DNA from: Pyrrhoderma lamaoense
Lineage: Eukaryota > Basidiomycota > Agaricomycetes > Hymenochaetales > Hymenochaetaceae
Assembly (NCBI GenBank): GCA_002794735.1
Contig: NBAZ01000002.1
Coordinates: 2,356,001-2,420,000, forward strand
Direction: 5' to 3'
Length of the DNA: 64,000 nt
The notes below the pieces were generated by a model that was given only the letters and a program-made list of their open reading frames with translations, made no database searches and was not told where the DNA came from. Below are positions 24,727 to 36,439 of the stretch, piece by piece (the first letter of the stretch is position 1; every line of letters begins with the position of its first letter). A program made the position numbers and the translations under genes.

Positions 24727-25804
24727 TTCTACACTTGCATCCTCCTCAAGGCATGGTCAGTAGATTTACATCGCTATACAGCTAAAGAAATAGTCAAAAC
24801 TGATAAGGCACTCCCCACGGTGTAGCTCACTTTGGAGATGACTCAAAAAAAGATAGGAAAAGGAGGGAGATTGCTGGAAGGCTTAGCAGAGAGATGGTAG
24901 ATAAGAAGGATATGTGAGTCGTGCTTCATTCGAGAAACTGGTTTTTGTTAGACTATGAATCTTATGGCATCCTATTATCTGCTTCCAAACAACCTCCAGT
25001 GCACGACAACATACAGAGAACATCGCTACGCTGCAAGCTACCGCGCTGCAGCTTTGTTCACACCCGGAATCGTCTTCAGCTTACATGTTACGCCTATACC
25101 CACTCTCACTTGAGCGTTCGGCTCGGCTCGCTCAGCTTGCTTCAGAGGAAAAATACGCGCATGAAGCAGTCAGAATAGCATATGAAGAAGAGAGTAATCG
25201 CGTTGAAGAGGAGTGGCGAAAGGGGCGAGACCGTGTCAGAGAGCGCTTACTAGAAGGAATAGAAGAACGGAGGAGACGTGCTAGAGAGGAAAAAGATGGG
25301 GAAGGCATAACTGGTGAGCTCTTGCATCCTTCTAGCTTATAGATTAATTTGTTGGGCTAACGAAGCAAATGATTGGGATTTAGACGCGACTCTCGACTCA
25401 CGAGCAGGCTCTCACACACGTAAGCTACGGAATAAAATGGGGGGCTCTCCTCCACCTTCTTACGGTTACTCAGGTAATGTTAGTGGTGCACTTCCCGCAA
25501 CAGTCGTACCCGTCCCAAACCCTCATTCCCTTGCTGTTGACGAACTTCCATCACCGTTCCCGTTGCCACTGACTTCTTCGGTTCCTGCTGGTGCATACGG
25601 AGGTTCGAACGGGAATGGTTGCGGTGGTCAAAAACGGAAGAATAAAGGAGGTGGTGTCCAGCCCAGGCACTTACTGGACTCGGAAAAGCAATTCAGCAGC
25701 TAACCGCAAGCAAAGAATTAGAAGTTGAGAGTGACTTAGGCGAGATCAGGAGAGGTGCGAAACGGAGAAGAGCTGCTGCCTCAGGACCAACTCATAAACC
25801 TTGA
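24727..25804 (+). CDS. Sds3/Dep1-like subunit of the Rpd3 histone deacetylase complex
   Basis: The exons 24727-24755, 24826-24913, 25000-25313 and 25366-25804 join into a protein whose core follows the Sds3-like family. It contains a charged helix KKDRKRREIAGRLS, then HTENIATLQATALQL, then SARLAQLASEEKYAHEAVRI, AYEEESNRVEEEWRKG, RVRERLLEGIEERRRRAREE, DSRAGSHTRKLRNKMGG, and a C-terminal GKAIQQLTASKELEVE with LGEIRRGAKRRRAA. Sds3 proteins scaffold the Sin3/Rpd3 deacetylase complex, so a nuclear transcriptional-repression role is expected. The frame breaks at CCC 25662-25664; one added base restores the conserved C-terminus. The 5' end is incomplete here. The middle segment is Pro/Gly-rich and less conserved. 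Confidence 0.75.
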
Positions 25805-26303
25805 AGCCTGGTATTGATTATACACTTTAATATGTATCTGATCCGTTCTCTGCCCATTTTTCTCGTTATTGTATAATGTATCCTTAAGGTATCCTATGTT
25901 CTCTTAGCATAACCTCCTTTTTTAGAACTGAGATTAGTTCTCCTGGCATGAACGGAGTTCTTACAAACGCGGGTTTTTATCAAATATCAAGCTTACAACC
26001 GTAAATGGAAAGTCAAACAATAAGTTAATTCACTGCTGATTGCACTAGTACTAGCTACTGCGGAGCCCTGCTACCGTAATTGATATATTATGCAATACAT
26101 ACAATGCTGTCATGCCATTCCTCATGAAAGTCCTTTGAAGCAAGAAAACAAGTAAAAGATTGATCCATTATCAAGGAAGTCCATTAGATCCGAAGTTATG
26201 AAAAATCCGTATGGTCGATTGTTCAATTAAGAGATCAACCACGTTGTAACTAGATTCGGGGGAAAGGAAGGGGATTCAGTAGTCAGACGCAAGGCGCTTC
26301 ACA
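25805..26303. other. Convergent intergenic region
   Basis: About 500 bp between the SDS3-like gene and the first secreted low-complexity gene, holding both 3' ends. No coding signal was seen. Confidence 0.4.
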
Positions 26304-27665
26304 TTAGATACTCCTCTTCGGAAACGAAGGATCCTGTATAGAGAAATTCCATTAAGAAAGTTTCTTGACTCCGAATTTAGAAATCTGGTACTTACTGACG
26401 AGCGTTTTTGGCAGACTTTGCAGTGGAAGTCGCACCAGTCGTAGCATCTCCAGCTGCCGCATTACCAGTTGTTGCCCAGTAGTAGCGCCAGTGTCAGAAG
26501 CGGCTGTTGCACCAGAGGCAGACGCCAAGGCACTTTCGAGACCAGTAATGAAATCAGCAGCAGGTGTTGAATCAGTCATGCCTATATATAGTAGTTAGCA
26601 CATAAGTTATATTTAGAGAATTCAAGGACGGTTACTTACCAAGAGCAGTTAGAAGATCTCCAACAGTAGCTTGGTTGGTACCGGTAGTACTTCCTGAAGC
26701 AGCGCCTGTATCAGTACTGTTTGCAGCGGCTCCGGTATCAGTACTTGTTGCAGTTGCACCGGTGTCGGTTCCATTAGCAGCTGCACCAATATCAGTTCCA
26801 TTAGTAGTTGCGCCAGTATCAGCATTTGTGTTGGTGTCCTTGGCCTTTGCCTTTCTTGTCTTCGTTGATACACTAGTAGTAGTATCGGTAGCAGTCGCAG
26901 TAGTAGCATCTGTGGCCGTAGCGTCTGTGGCAGCAGCATCGGTAGCTACCGTAGCAGCATCTGCAGCAGCAGTGTCAGTAGCAGTTGCCGCCGCCGCCGC
27001 CGTATCTGTAGCAGCAGCAGCGGTATCAGTCGCCGCGCGTATCTGTAGCTGCAGCTGCAGTATCCTTCAAATTGGGTGTCAGTAACAGCTTTCGAGGTTC
27101 AAGTGGTCATTACTAACAGTTGCTACACAGTTCGAGACAGTCACTGTCGCAGCAGCGGCATTGTTGTTTTTGTTACCCTTGTGATGTCTTGCCTGAGATA
27201 TCAAATGTTAACCAAAGGTAGTGATAGATGAGGATTTAGCCTGCTCACAGCAAGAGTTCCTGCAACGGCAGTTGCTGCAGCATCTGACGCTGTAGCTGCA
27301 GCCGCGTCTGTCGCAGTAGCATCGGCAGCGGCAACCTAGTGAGATACAACATTAATACGAAATATTGAACATTCCTCAATCCTCAAGGATATTATACTAA
27401 CAGTTGCAGTTGCGGCAGCAGCAGCAGTACAGTCAGTAACAGTCACCGTTGCAGCCGCATTATTCGCATTGTTATTGTTTGCTCCACCATTTCCGTTCTT
27501 ATTTCCGTGTCTTGCCTGGATGTTGTAAGGCTATAATTATTATCGTCTTTCCTGCAAAAAAGCGCTAAAGCTCACCTCAAGAGCAGCCTCAAATGGGCGG
27601 GGTGCTGCTGATGAAAGGCTCGCAAGAGCGAGAACGGAGTAGACGAGAGTCACAGACAAACGCAT
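26304..27665 (-). CDS. Secreted Ala/Thr/Asp-rich low-complexity protein
   Basis: The start at 27665 opens a classical signal peptide (MRLSVTLVYSVLALASLSSA, then APRPFEAALE). Later exons encode two copies of one module: ARHGNKNGNGG...AAATVTVTDC and ARHHKGNKNNN...AAATVTVSNC. Both end in a Cys and both are followed by a GTTAGT donor after GCAACT. An Ala/Thr/Asp tract with ATDTAAA-like units follows, then ATSTDTG/ANSTDTG repeats, GDLLTALG, DFITGLESALASASG and a KSAKNARQ end. A GTAAGT donor right at ARQ suggests a last exon ending at 26304; without it the stop is at 26392. The frame breaks at CCC 26475-26477 and probably near 27035. I know no named family; it may be a cell-wall or matrix protein. 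Ala-Arg dipeptides before modules could be processing sites. Confidence 0.65.
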
Positions 27666-28635
27666 GTTAACAGACCGAGCTTCTTTGATACAGGGACCGA
27701 TCCTATACAAAAGGCACAGTAGCAGTAGTAGTTGGAGTTGCGTCCAGCAGCTAAGAGAAGGATAGTATCAAAAAGGGGAGAATTCAGAAGCTAGGATCTG
27801 GGAACCGCGCAGCGGAAAAGAGACTTGGTCACAGACCAAGTGAAAGAACGAGATGAAAGTAATGAAGAGCGAAAGACCGCTTTGAGGGACTGGAGAGTAG
27901 TATTCCTTCAGTCTTTTATAGCCAGTAGCATGATTCATCAGAACCCTTGTTTCAATGACCCCATCTAATGAAAGAACATGCTATAGCAAGTGATTCGAAC
28001 AAACTAAAGAAAATAGCTTGTTGCGAGGTTTGAGGCGCTTCGTCTTAAAACAATGCAACAAGAAAAGTAGGGTCCATGATCTATGAGACTATTATGCGTT
28101 TAAGCTGTTGTTGCTTACGACAGTATTGATCAGAAGACAAACTAGCAAGCGATATCGCGACGGGGTGTGGAGTATTCAATTGATGAACGCGTACTCATCA
28201 TAGAAGTCCACAAACTGGAGATGACATAAACAACCAGCCTAATTTGGACGAAGCACGTGGGAATATAGGAACGACACTCAGCTAATTCAACCTTAAATAG
28301 TGAAAAAACAGGAACTAAATCTGAAAATTCACATAAGAACTCTTCTTTATGCATTCACTGGAATATTACATTTTTATCGCCTTAAGAAAGAAGATCCATC
28401 CCGCATGATCGCACAATCAAACTCTTTTTGGTTTTTCTTATTCCCAACCTATACTATTCCAAAGAGAAAAACTATGCTAACGACAGTTTCAAGGAACCCG
28501 CCAAGAACGAAATACTAAACTACCGTTTCACCAGAGGTATCAAAAAATGATTATACACTTGACATCGACGTGCCTGCTTTTTTCAACAGTCAATCTTCAA
28601 GTAGAAGTCTAAAGGAATGACCAGACTTACTTGGA
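27666..28635. other. Intergenic region / promoter of the first secreted gene
   Basis: About 970 bp separate the two secreted-protein genes, both on the minus strand. A TATA-like box lies about 250 bp upstream of the downstream gene. No further gene was recognised; a short plus-strand frame at 28300-28518 has no supporting feature. Confidence 0.4.
27913..27921 (-). promoter_or_regulatory. Probable TATA box of the Ala/Thr-rich secreted gene
   Basis: On the minus strand the sequence reads CTATAAAAG, an almost perfect TATA element about 250 bp upstream of the ATG at 27665. TATA-containing promoters in fungi are often strongly regulated. No transcript start is known. Confidence 0.4.
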
Positions 28636-29253
28636 TTAGATACCAGTCACGCCATCGACTACCGATCCAGCTGCACCAACGACACCATCAACAACTCCAG
28701 TTGCGGTGCTTGTTACGCCAGAAAGAAGGTCTCCAACACCGCTGGAACCAGTCACGCCATCGACAACATTTCCTACAGAGTCTACAACTCCGTCAACGAC
28801 ACCGGTTGCTGTATTGACTACTCCACCAACAAGACCTCCGACAAGACCACTGGATGAGTCCTGGCGAGCTTTCAAGCCAACGGCTCCGACAGCTCCGTCG
28901 GCAACTGAGCCAACAGTACCAACAACACCATTAACTACACCATCAGCAGTAGAAGTTACACCTGAGAGTAAATCTCCCACGGAAGAAGAGCCTGTCACTC
29001 CATCTACGACGTTGCCTACAGCGCCGACGACACCATTCACAACACCTTCAGCAGTACTAGTGACTCCCCAAGAACTCCGCTGACTAATCCAGTAGAGTTA
29101 TCCTGTCGAGCACTCTATTTATATATGCAGCCTAAGCGAAAAGATACAATCACTTATATTTAGTAGGACATACCAGGCGTAAAGTTGGAGCAGCCCATAC
29201 TGAGCTAGTGAAGGCGGCAAAGAAAGTACGGAGATAGTAGCAGAGAAACGCAT
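28636..29253 (-). CDS. Secreted Gly/Val-rich protein with two long internal repeats
   Basis: The first exon (from 29253) encodes a signal peptide: MRFSATISV followed, after one-base correction at the AAA runs 29219-29225, by FFAAFTSSVWAAPTLRL. The second exon carries two tandem repeats of about 75-80 residues. Each begins ARQD(N/S)S(T/S)GLV and holds the blocks VGNVVDGVTGSS, VGDLLSGVTSTA and GVV(N/D)GVVG. The last repeat stops with DGVTGI. A second break lies at CCCC 29066-29069. The periodic Gly-Val/Val-Asp pattern suggests an amphipathic, fibrous or surface-active secreted protein. It is not a hydrophobin, as no eight-Cys pattern is present. The gene lies next to another secreted low-complexity gene on the same strand. 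No family was recognised. Confidence 0.7.
28642..29064 (-). repeat. Two tandem coding repeats (about 75-80 codons each)
   Basis: The second exon of the Gly/Val-rich secreted gene consists of two diverged copies of the same unit. The DNA copies share VGNVVDGVTGSS, VGDLLSGVTSTA and the ARQD start, pointing to an internal duplication. Within each copy, shorter GVV(N/D)GVVG units recur. Confidence 0.75.
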
Positions 29254-29904
29254 TTTTACTTCGAGCCGGAGATGATGGTCGTTTATACGATACTTTGTGG
29301 ATAGTCAAGGGATTGGGATATATTTAGGGAGTGGATGGTCCGCACAGCAGAGCAAATTCAAGAGGAGGCAAAGAAAGACAAAGGTAAGCTAATCGTAACC
29401 CATGAATGCCATACCATTTTTATATGAGTCCTCCACTCGGAAGCCGGAAAACCAAGCCCCACTTTTTTCTTACCGACTTCCCTGAACTAACTTAAAGATA
29501 TCATGTTGTGTTTTCTCAACAGAAATGAATCTCGGAAATATTATGTTTTTTTATGTTTTGCGACAGAGCGTTGCTGTGGTTTCGCGCAGTATATGCTGTT
29601 GGAGAAGCGGTATTACCGTATTAGCGATTCGAAAGCGCGTCAATCAAAGCGTAGCGGATATCCGATATTACTTACATAAGTGGAGTCTCTATATCTAATC
29701 TATGTTCAATATATTGCGCGCGCGGAACATACTGCAACATATAACCCTACTAGTACAAGCATGTGTATACAATGTAATGAGTTACATTTTTAGTTCACAT
29801 CTCAATTATTTTGCCATCATCATCATCATTGTTGTCGTCTTCTAGCAATGAATTCGTTGCGGCAATTTGTTCTACGTCTTCTGTCTTCTCTTGTTTGAGC
29901 CCTT
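29254..29904. other. Intergenic region between secreted gene and HGH1
   Basis: About 650 bp. An AT-rich TATA-like motif on the minus strand near 29316-29326 lies about 65 bp upstream of the secreted gene start. An alternating GC run (GCGCGCGC) occurs near 29717. No coding signal beyond the flanking genes. Confidence 0.4.
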
Positions 29905-31611
29905 TTAAGTCCTTTGGAGCCCCTCATCGTCCAATTCGATTGACCGATGTGACCAGCCATCACCTTCCTTCTCATGTATTGGTCCCTCTTCACCCTTTAT
30001 TAAGTTCACCAGTTGCTCAACATGTTCGGATATCTGTTTCGCGGCTTTAGAGAGTGAGTCTACAAGGGATGTGAAAATGGTGCTAACCTTTTCTACCTTT
30101 TCAGCAGAGTGTAGGGCTCGTACAATTTCATAAACACCATTATTTCGCAGATAATCTCGTCCGGCCCTAGTCGTACATAATAGTATTAGGGTTTCGACAT
30201 GGATGAGACGCAAGACTTCATCAGGCTCCCTCTTTTTTGTATCAGGAAGAAGTTGAAGAGCTGGGGTAACTTTTCTTGGTCCTGATGCAAAAGTTCATAA
30301 ATCTTGGAGAGCAACAATCAAATTAGCTTATGAATCTCCTCACGTCTAAGTCGAATTCTTCAGGGCCTGCTAAGGGTAGCAATATGTATGGTAAGACATT
30401 CATGCCCGGTGCGGTTAAACTTGAAGGTTGGACGGCGACAAGCTCTGTTTCTGGGTATAGCAAAGCCTTATGGGCGGAATATGAAATGCACAGTGTCTGT
30501 ATGACATCGAAACTGATTCATAATTGAGAACATGAGTGATGATAATTGAGGTCTTACTTTAGAGTGGAAGCAACACCGCCCCTCCTGATCAGATCAGGGT
30601 GTTCAACGAAAGCAACAAGCTGGAATAATGGGTACTCAAGATCGCCATTATCAGGACTAGACATAAGAGGTTCTATGGGCCGCGGAGTCAGGAAGAATTT
30701 CCTCCCAGCAGACGACTTCATAAATTGATAATAAATAATTAGTTGGAATTACTAATTACTGACTGATCTCACCATAGATATGTTAGCGAAAACACTAGAT
30801 AAAAAATGTAAGCTCCCCTTTCGCAGTCGCTTTTCTGGCGGTTCATCTGAGTTAGCACCTTGCACAAATGCCTGGATGAGCAATGGAAGTGCTAAAACCT
30901 CCTTCGGTTCCCCGGAAGGGTATGGAGATGGTATTGTCGCTGTACCCGAACGAGCGTCTGGGGATAAAATGGAGGCAAAGCAGAAGGAATGGGAATCACC
31001 GGAATTCTGAGTGATATCAGGGCAGCACAAGTAGTTGGTTGGGAAGTTATGTTTGATAGTATCATGCATGCCAGATCCGCGCAGATTGAGGGAGGATACT
31101 ACCCGAATCGGAGAAGTTCAGCTCAGGAAGGAACGGAGAGGTTTGTGTCTGCACTAACAAGAATATAAGAAACCAAAAAAGAGAGGAAGCTATGTTCTGA
31201 AAGTGATGCGTTAAGGATTGCGCCATCAGAAAGATTTACTAAAGCTCTGAACGCATCGTGAGCGATGGCCTTTGGGCGAACACATCGCAAAGTCAGATTC
31301 TCCAAATGGTTTACATCTGATTATATGCATATTCACTTACTAATTGATCCCGACATAGTAGTTTTAAGTCACGTATGCAATCGTTTTCAGTCTTAGATTT
31401 TAAACCATTACCTCCTATGCCTTCAAAGAAGAATTTTCTATAAGCCGAATCCTTTGGTGTGTGTCCGAGAAGATTCGAAAGAGCAATTTGTCGCACTTGG
31501 GGGTTTCTATCATGTAAAAATTCCAGAAGCTAAGCAACGAAAGATTGGATGGGTACGTTAATCTCTAACCGAAGACCTAGAATACCTTACTTCTCTAAAC
31601 TGGCCTTCCAT
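29905..31611 (-). CDS. HGH1: HGH1 homologue, eEF2-folding chaperone adaptor
   Basis: This ARM-repeat protein in yeast helps the chaperonin CCT/TRiC and Hsp90 fold translation elongation factor 2. The first exon is short (MEGQFRE from 31611). It splices to LLEFLHDRNPQVRQIALSNL, then HAFRALVNLSD-type segments (AIAHDAFRALVNLSDGAIL), then LACMILSNITSQP, then LRKGSLHFLSSVFANIS, then SAGRKFFLTPRPIEPLM, IRRGGVASTLK, GMNVLPYILLPLAGPEEFD, PALQLLPDTKKREPDEVLRL and finally IHVETLILLCTTRAGRDYLR and NNGVYEIVRALH. The VLPYILLPLAGPEE and TKKREPD blocks are HGH1 hallmarks. One base is probably missing around AAAA 30966-30969. The gene shares a 206-bp divergent promoter with SPT20. The protein is expected to be cytosolic. 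Confidence 0.87.
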
Positions 31612-31722
31612 GTTGGCTTTTAAGTATGAACCTCTGCTGCTACCTAAAACACTTGTCGCTGAACAAAATCTGACAAAATTAGGGGGGAGCACAGCCACTC
31701 TCGCGTGCGAACCCTGACTGAC

Positions 31723-31779
31723 ATGCTTTCACCTGACTCTGAGGCGCGCGCTTTAACCGAGCGCACAACCACGGAGTGA
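31723..31779 (+). promoter_or_regulatory. Upstream open reading frame in the SPT20 leader
   Basis: An ATG at 31723 opens an 18-codon frame ending in TGA at 31777-31779, 38 bp before the SPT20 start at 31818 and in another frame. If transcribed with SPT20 it could lower translation. It could also be part of a longer N-terminus if a base is missing here. Confidence 0.35.
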
Positions 31780-31817
31780 CCGACGCACCCTCGAAGTCGT
31801 CGAAGTCGACGCAAGGA

Positions 31818-34407
31818 ATGAAAGTTAGCGGGTACAATATCATGCGCGACGATATTGCGCTGCTTGAAGAGTATGAAAAATCTCCACCATCATTCTCAGT
31901 TCACTTGTATCCAGGCCATTGGACATTAAACAATGGTCCAAAGTTTCTGTATAACAACCAAGTATCAGTGCGTTTATCTTCAAATGAATATTGTTATTCT
32001 GTGACTTACAATCCCATTAGTCAATTCTTGAAGATATACGCTCTTTTAGGATACCAGTAGACTTTATACAAATATTTGACGACGCGGGTATCCAATACTA
32101 CAAAGGTATGTCGCGTTTGTGGCGATGATATGTTCACGTATACGTAACGTTACTAATGCGAATACGAAGGTTGTTTGATAGTTGAACTCATAGACTTCCG
32201 CCCGGCAAAGGCAAAAGACCCAATTCTTGAAAATCCAGATGTACAGCGCGTTGTCCTGCGCCCAAATGCTGAGACTCTATGGTCAGACATATGTTCATTG
32301 AATGCAAAATCTGGATCAACCTGGACAGATGCAGAAGCGTTAGAAGTAGAATCAAAGATTCTGGTATAGAACTTTACGAAATTATTTATGATGATAAGGC
32401 TACTCATTTTTTTCACTAGTTATCAACATCGCCGCCCCTATGTCTTGATCCAAACCCGCAATTGACCCGCATTGTGAATAGTATCTTACGGGTGTCTTCT
32501 CCCAATGTTCCGAAGTCACTCAAACGCAAAGCTGCGGCTATGGTCGATCTTGAAGAAAACGAAACTGAAAAGGCCAGGCGTACTAAAATTCTTCAATTTA
32601 TGGATCCTCGGTTGAACTCTAATCGGAAACCTATCTCACAAAAGTACGTGTCTTCACCGCCATTTCTGGTTTTGTATTGAAGTATAATATCGATGCAGCT
32701 ATAAAATTCTTAGCTTCATCGAGCAAAGGAGAGCTGCTGGTCAGCAAAAGTCTAACCCTCCGACAAGTCATCCGGAAAATATCCCATTGGGTTTACACAG
32801 AAATTTAATGGCATCATATTCAAACGGAGGCAATTCTTCTCAAGCCTCTTCTAATGTATCTCAATTTCATCCAATAGCGACGAGTATTAGAGTGCTAACT
32901 TCATACTTTAGCCTACTACCCATTATCCACAAACTAATACGAATGTCACTATATTACAACAACCCAATCCAAGTGCTATACCTGCAGTACCAATACCTCC
33001 AAGCTTGCAGACGATTGCAAATCCTGCTCAGCGGGCTTCTCCAGCTAAGATGCAACGGCAATCTACCGAACCCGCTCCTCAGCAAGCCCCTCCACGACCT
33101 CCTTCACAGCCCGTCGCCGCTGTACAGGCACCAAAGCCAACTGTACCCCAACCTGTCCAACCACAACAACCACAGCAGGCGGCATCGACCTTCACACCAA
33201 CCATACCTCCAGTGAATTTCCTTCACCAACCACCTTCTGGAAAGCGTCGGATGTCAGGCGCACCGAAGCCCGGTACTCCTGTTGCTTTAAGCCCATCGCA
33301 CCCTGTCCAGCAGCTTGTTAATCAACCTCAGAGGCAGCCCACACCTCAGACTGTTCCCAACCCCAGTTACAGCCCCAGTCGCAAATCCACCCACAAGCCA
33401 TACCCCAGCCTCAAGTGCAACCGCCCCCAACCCACACACAACTACAGGTTCCAGTTCCACCTCAGATACAGGGCCAACAGCCTAATCATCCTCTTTATTC
33501 CCAGTATCCAGGGCAGGCAGTTTACTATCAACAAGCAGCACTAGCTAGACATCTTCCCGCTAACGCTGCTGTGCGAAACGCGCAGCAGATACAACAATTG
33601 CAAAATGCACACAGCGGGCGAAGTACACCTGCTGTTGCAGTAAGTAATGCGAATAGCTCTCCAGCTGCAAGTCAAGCGACTTTGACCCGAAGTCCTATGG
33701 TAGCCAATGCTACTGCTGTGATTTCCGGAAGAAATACTCCTGTAGCAAATGCGGCGACGCCGCAAGCAGTGGCACGCGCAAGTCCTTTGGCCGTCAGTCA
33801 GCCGATGGTTCAGCGTCCTCCCACTGCTCAGGCTCAGCATGCCCTGCAGCAGCAACAACAGACTGTCAGTCAAACAGTACAGAACCAACCTCAGCTCCAG
33901 AGTCAACCGCAGGGGCAAGTACAACCTCAGCCACACCCAATGCAGTTGACGCAGCAACAGTTGCAAGCATTGTATCAACAATATGTCCACAATCCCGGAA
34001 GTTTGGATGCAAACCAAATACACCAACTACGATTACAACAACAGCAGTTTCTGCTGCGTCGCCAACAACAGATACAAATGGCTCAAAGCGCTCAAAATCA
34101 GGCACAACAGCACTCGGGAACAGCTCAGATCCAGCAAGCACAGCAACAAACCCATCCTGCTCAAGGGCAGCAGCAGCAGTTTGGTACTACCCTTGTCCAA
34201 CAAACATATGCCAACTTTAACCCTCATATGTACAATTACATGCAACAGCAACAGGCTGCTTGGATACAGCAGCAACAAAGAGCACGAATGCAAGGACAGA
34301 TGGTGCAGATGCCAAATGGTCAACAACAGATGGTTATACCTCAAGGAATGACTCCAGCTCAGATGCAAGGTCTAGGACGAAATATTCAAGACCTTCAAAA
34401 TCGATGA
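31818..34407 (+). CDS. SPT20: SPT20 homologue, SAGA complex subunit
   Basis: Spt20 is needed for the integrity of the SAGA co-activator complex. The N-terminal Spt20 domain is spread over several exons: PPSFSVHLYPGHWTL, then ILEDIRSFRIPVDFIQIFDD, AGIQYYKGCLIVELIDFRP, VVLRPNAETLWSDI, then LCLDPNPQLTRIVNSIL. A basic segment (PKSLKRKAA) precedes FIEQRRAAGQQ. The C-terminal half is an extreme Gln/Pro/Asn-rich tail with poly-Gln runs (33840-34340), ending in LGRNIQDLQNR. An intron at about 32852-32907 contains a perfect CTAAC branch site. The frame breaks at CCC 33356-33358; one added C gives a continuous Gln-rich protein. The chosen ATG at 31818 precedes KVSGYNIMRDDIALLEEYEK. Confidence 0.85.
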
Positions 34408-36427
34408 CTTATTTTTTACATTGCATTCTTTTTTCTTCTTTCCTTCATGTTATTTTCGGATATTCCTTCTGTTTTATGTTTCTTTCTGTCGCTCGAATTT
34501 ATTGTTTTTTATCACTTTGTTTATATCGCTATCCATACCTCAATCTTCTCGTCATGGCATTTTTATTTTTAGCTGTCTCATCAATTGTGCTTATTACATG
34601 TAGACTAGGATCACAATCAACCACTGGGCATACGAACTTCTTATCAAATTAATATCATCATACCATAGTTTTGGGTTCGTTGACTATTACGTTAAACATC
34701 CGTTTTGAAAGGGATAAGTATAGTCTGTTGATAGCTCCAGATTTATATATCTGAATCTCATCGGCGTATGGTAATAACAATATATGAGCTTATAATACCA
34801 GAAGTATCAACATGTTGATGATGGATAATCGGCCGCGAAGCTTTAGTTTATAGCTTTAACCTCTTAGAATTTTCTTTCTTGCTTTCTTTTCTAATTTTCA
34901 TCCTCAATCGAAACAGTCAAATAGGAAGGAGCCGGGAGGTTTATTGTTCGTGTCCATGGACGCCGGTAGACAAGAGGGTAAACTTGCATTCTAGTGAAGG
35001 TTGTACAAAACCACCATGCCGCGTTTCCCGGTGGTTGAGAAGAAAATGTCAAGAAGAGAAGAATGGGTTAAGAAAAAAGCTGGTGATGTAAGTGGATTTG
35101 TTAATACCACGTTCTATAAAAACAGATGGACCAAGGTAAAAATCTTCCACATCTAAGACAAGCTATGATATGATATCTACATGGGGAATGGCAACCGGTG
35201 AATCAGAAATCAATAAACTGTAAAAACTGATGTCTGAAAGTCCGTTTAGGGGCCCAAGGTAAAAAGACGGACTACACAGGATATCAACTCTCGAGAAGCA
35301 GACACTTGCATAACTTGAGTTATATATGGTTCTTGAAAGAGGGTGCATTGCAACCATACAACTAGAAATTATATCCTATTAATGTTTTAAAGATCCTTGA
35401 AGAGCGGGTCTGAGCGGCTTTGATATTGTTGGAAGACCCCCAGGGAGAAAAGGAATACAAGCCCAAAGCCTTAAAAGGGTCATCACTATCCAGGACGAAG
35501 TAATGATGATCTCATCCAGTGCGTTCCTCAGGGCACTTTCTTGACTCAGCTTTGTCCTACCGTAGACCGAGACTTAGGGTACTTTATGCAAGGAAAGAGC
35601 TCCGACTCGGTAGAAGATACACTGTATCCACGCATGAACAGAGTGAAAACTTTGTTTTTACGTTTTATTTTTTACCTTAAGCTTGGTTTTATTTATTATG
35701 TTGATCGAGCTGAGGAATGGTGCAGGTAATTTGATTTTTATATTGGGTCATGCGAGCCTCGTGGTAACGCGATCAAACTTCCTTCCGCTTCTCTTCTTCG
35801 GTCCCATCACTTTTTTTATCCAGAGGGTCCCATGGAATCTAATATCGGACCGTTGGACCTGCTAGTTAGACCCGTTCAATCATTTAATTTCCCTCCACGA
35901 TACATTCACTCATCCGGTCAATTCAGTTGTGTCATAATAAGTGATGTAGGTGACTGATGACTCTTCTCTAATTGAGTGAAGTGGGTGACTAAATGTATTG
36001 GTCAGGTTAAGTTAATTGAGTCTTTTGATGATGGACGCAAAAAAGGAAGGTAACTAAATTAACGCAAGTACTAATAATAGTAACAATAGACGAGATGATT
36101 AGATGAAGAAGGATGACAATCTTAGACTGGGAGGAATGAAGAGGAAGTTTACCGATTTTTCTAAATTTTAAGTATAATTTCATATCTCTTCTTTACTCCG
36201 TTGCAAAATCAACGACTAGTTTTGTTCCAGTGTGGGCGAATGTTTAACTATAGGCGTTTAGGTCGGACTTCTCGTATGCTTTAGCAACCTATCATCATTA
36301 TCATACCGACGCCGGGATATCATCATCAAACGGACATAAATCTCATCATCTCATCTTGACTGACATCTCGGGGACCTTCGTTTCCGGGCAAGTATTATCC
36401 TTGAGGGCTGGGCGCCTCAAGGTCTCA

Positions 36428-36439
36428 CCCCCCCCCCCC
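36428..36439. repeat. Poly-C homopolymer (12)
   Basis: A run of twelve C residues in the gene desert. The exact length is unreliable, given the deletion errors in homopolymers seen elsewhere in this sequence. Confidence 0.7.

Noticed and set aside
24363..24785. 140-codon plus-strand frame upstream of the SDS3-like gene
   Set aside because: Composition is not protein-like and it overlaps likely non-coding sequence and possible exons in other frames.
26675..27085. Long Ala/Val-rich plus-strand frame
   Set aside because: It is the antisense shadow of the Ala/Thr repeat of the secreted gene on the minus strand.
28706..29083. Thr/Pro-rich plus-strand frame
   Set aside because: Antisense shadow of the Gly/Val repeats of the secreted protein.
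33541..34368. Several long frames antisense or out of frame to the SPT20 glutamine tail
   Set aside because: CAG/CAA repeats leave all frames open; only the Gln frame continues the SPT20 domain.
36428..36439. Poly-C run as an origin or regulatory element
   Set aside because: No accompanying structure; a plain homopolymer explains it.
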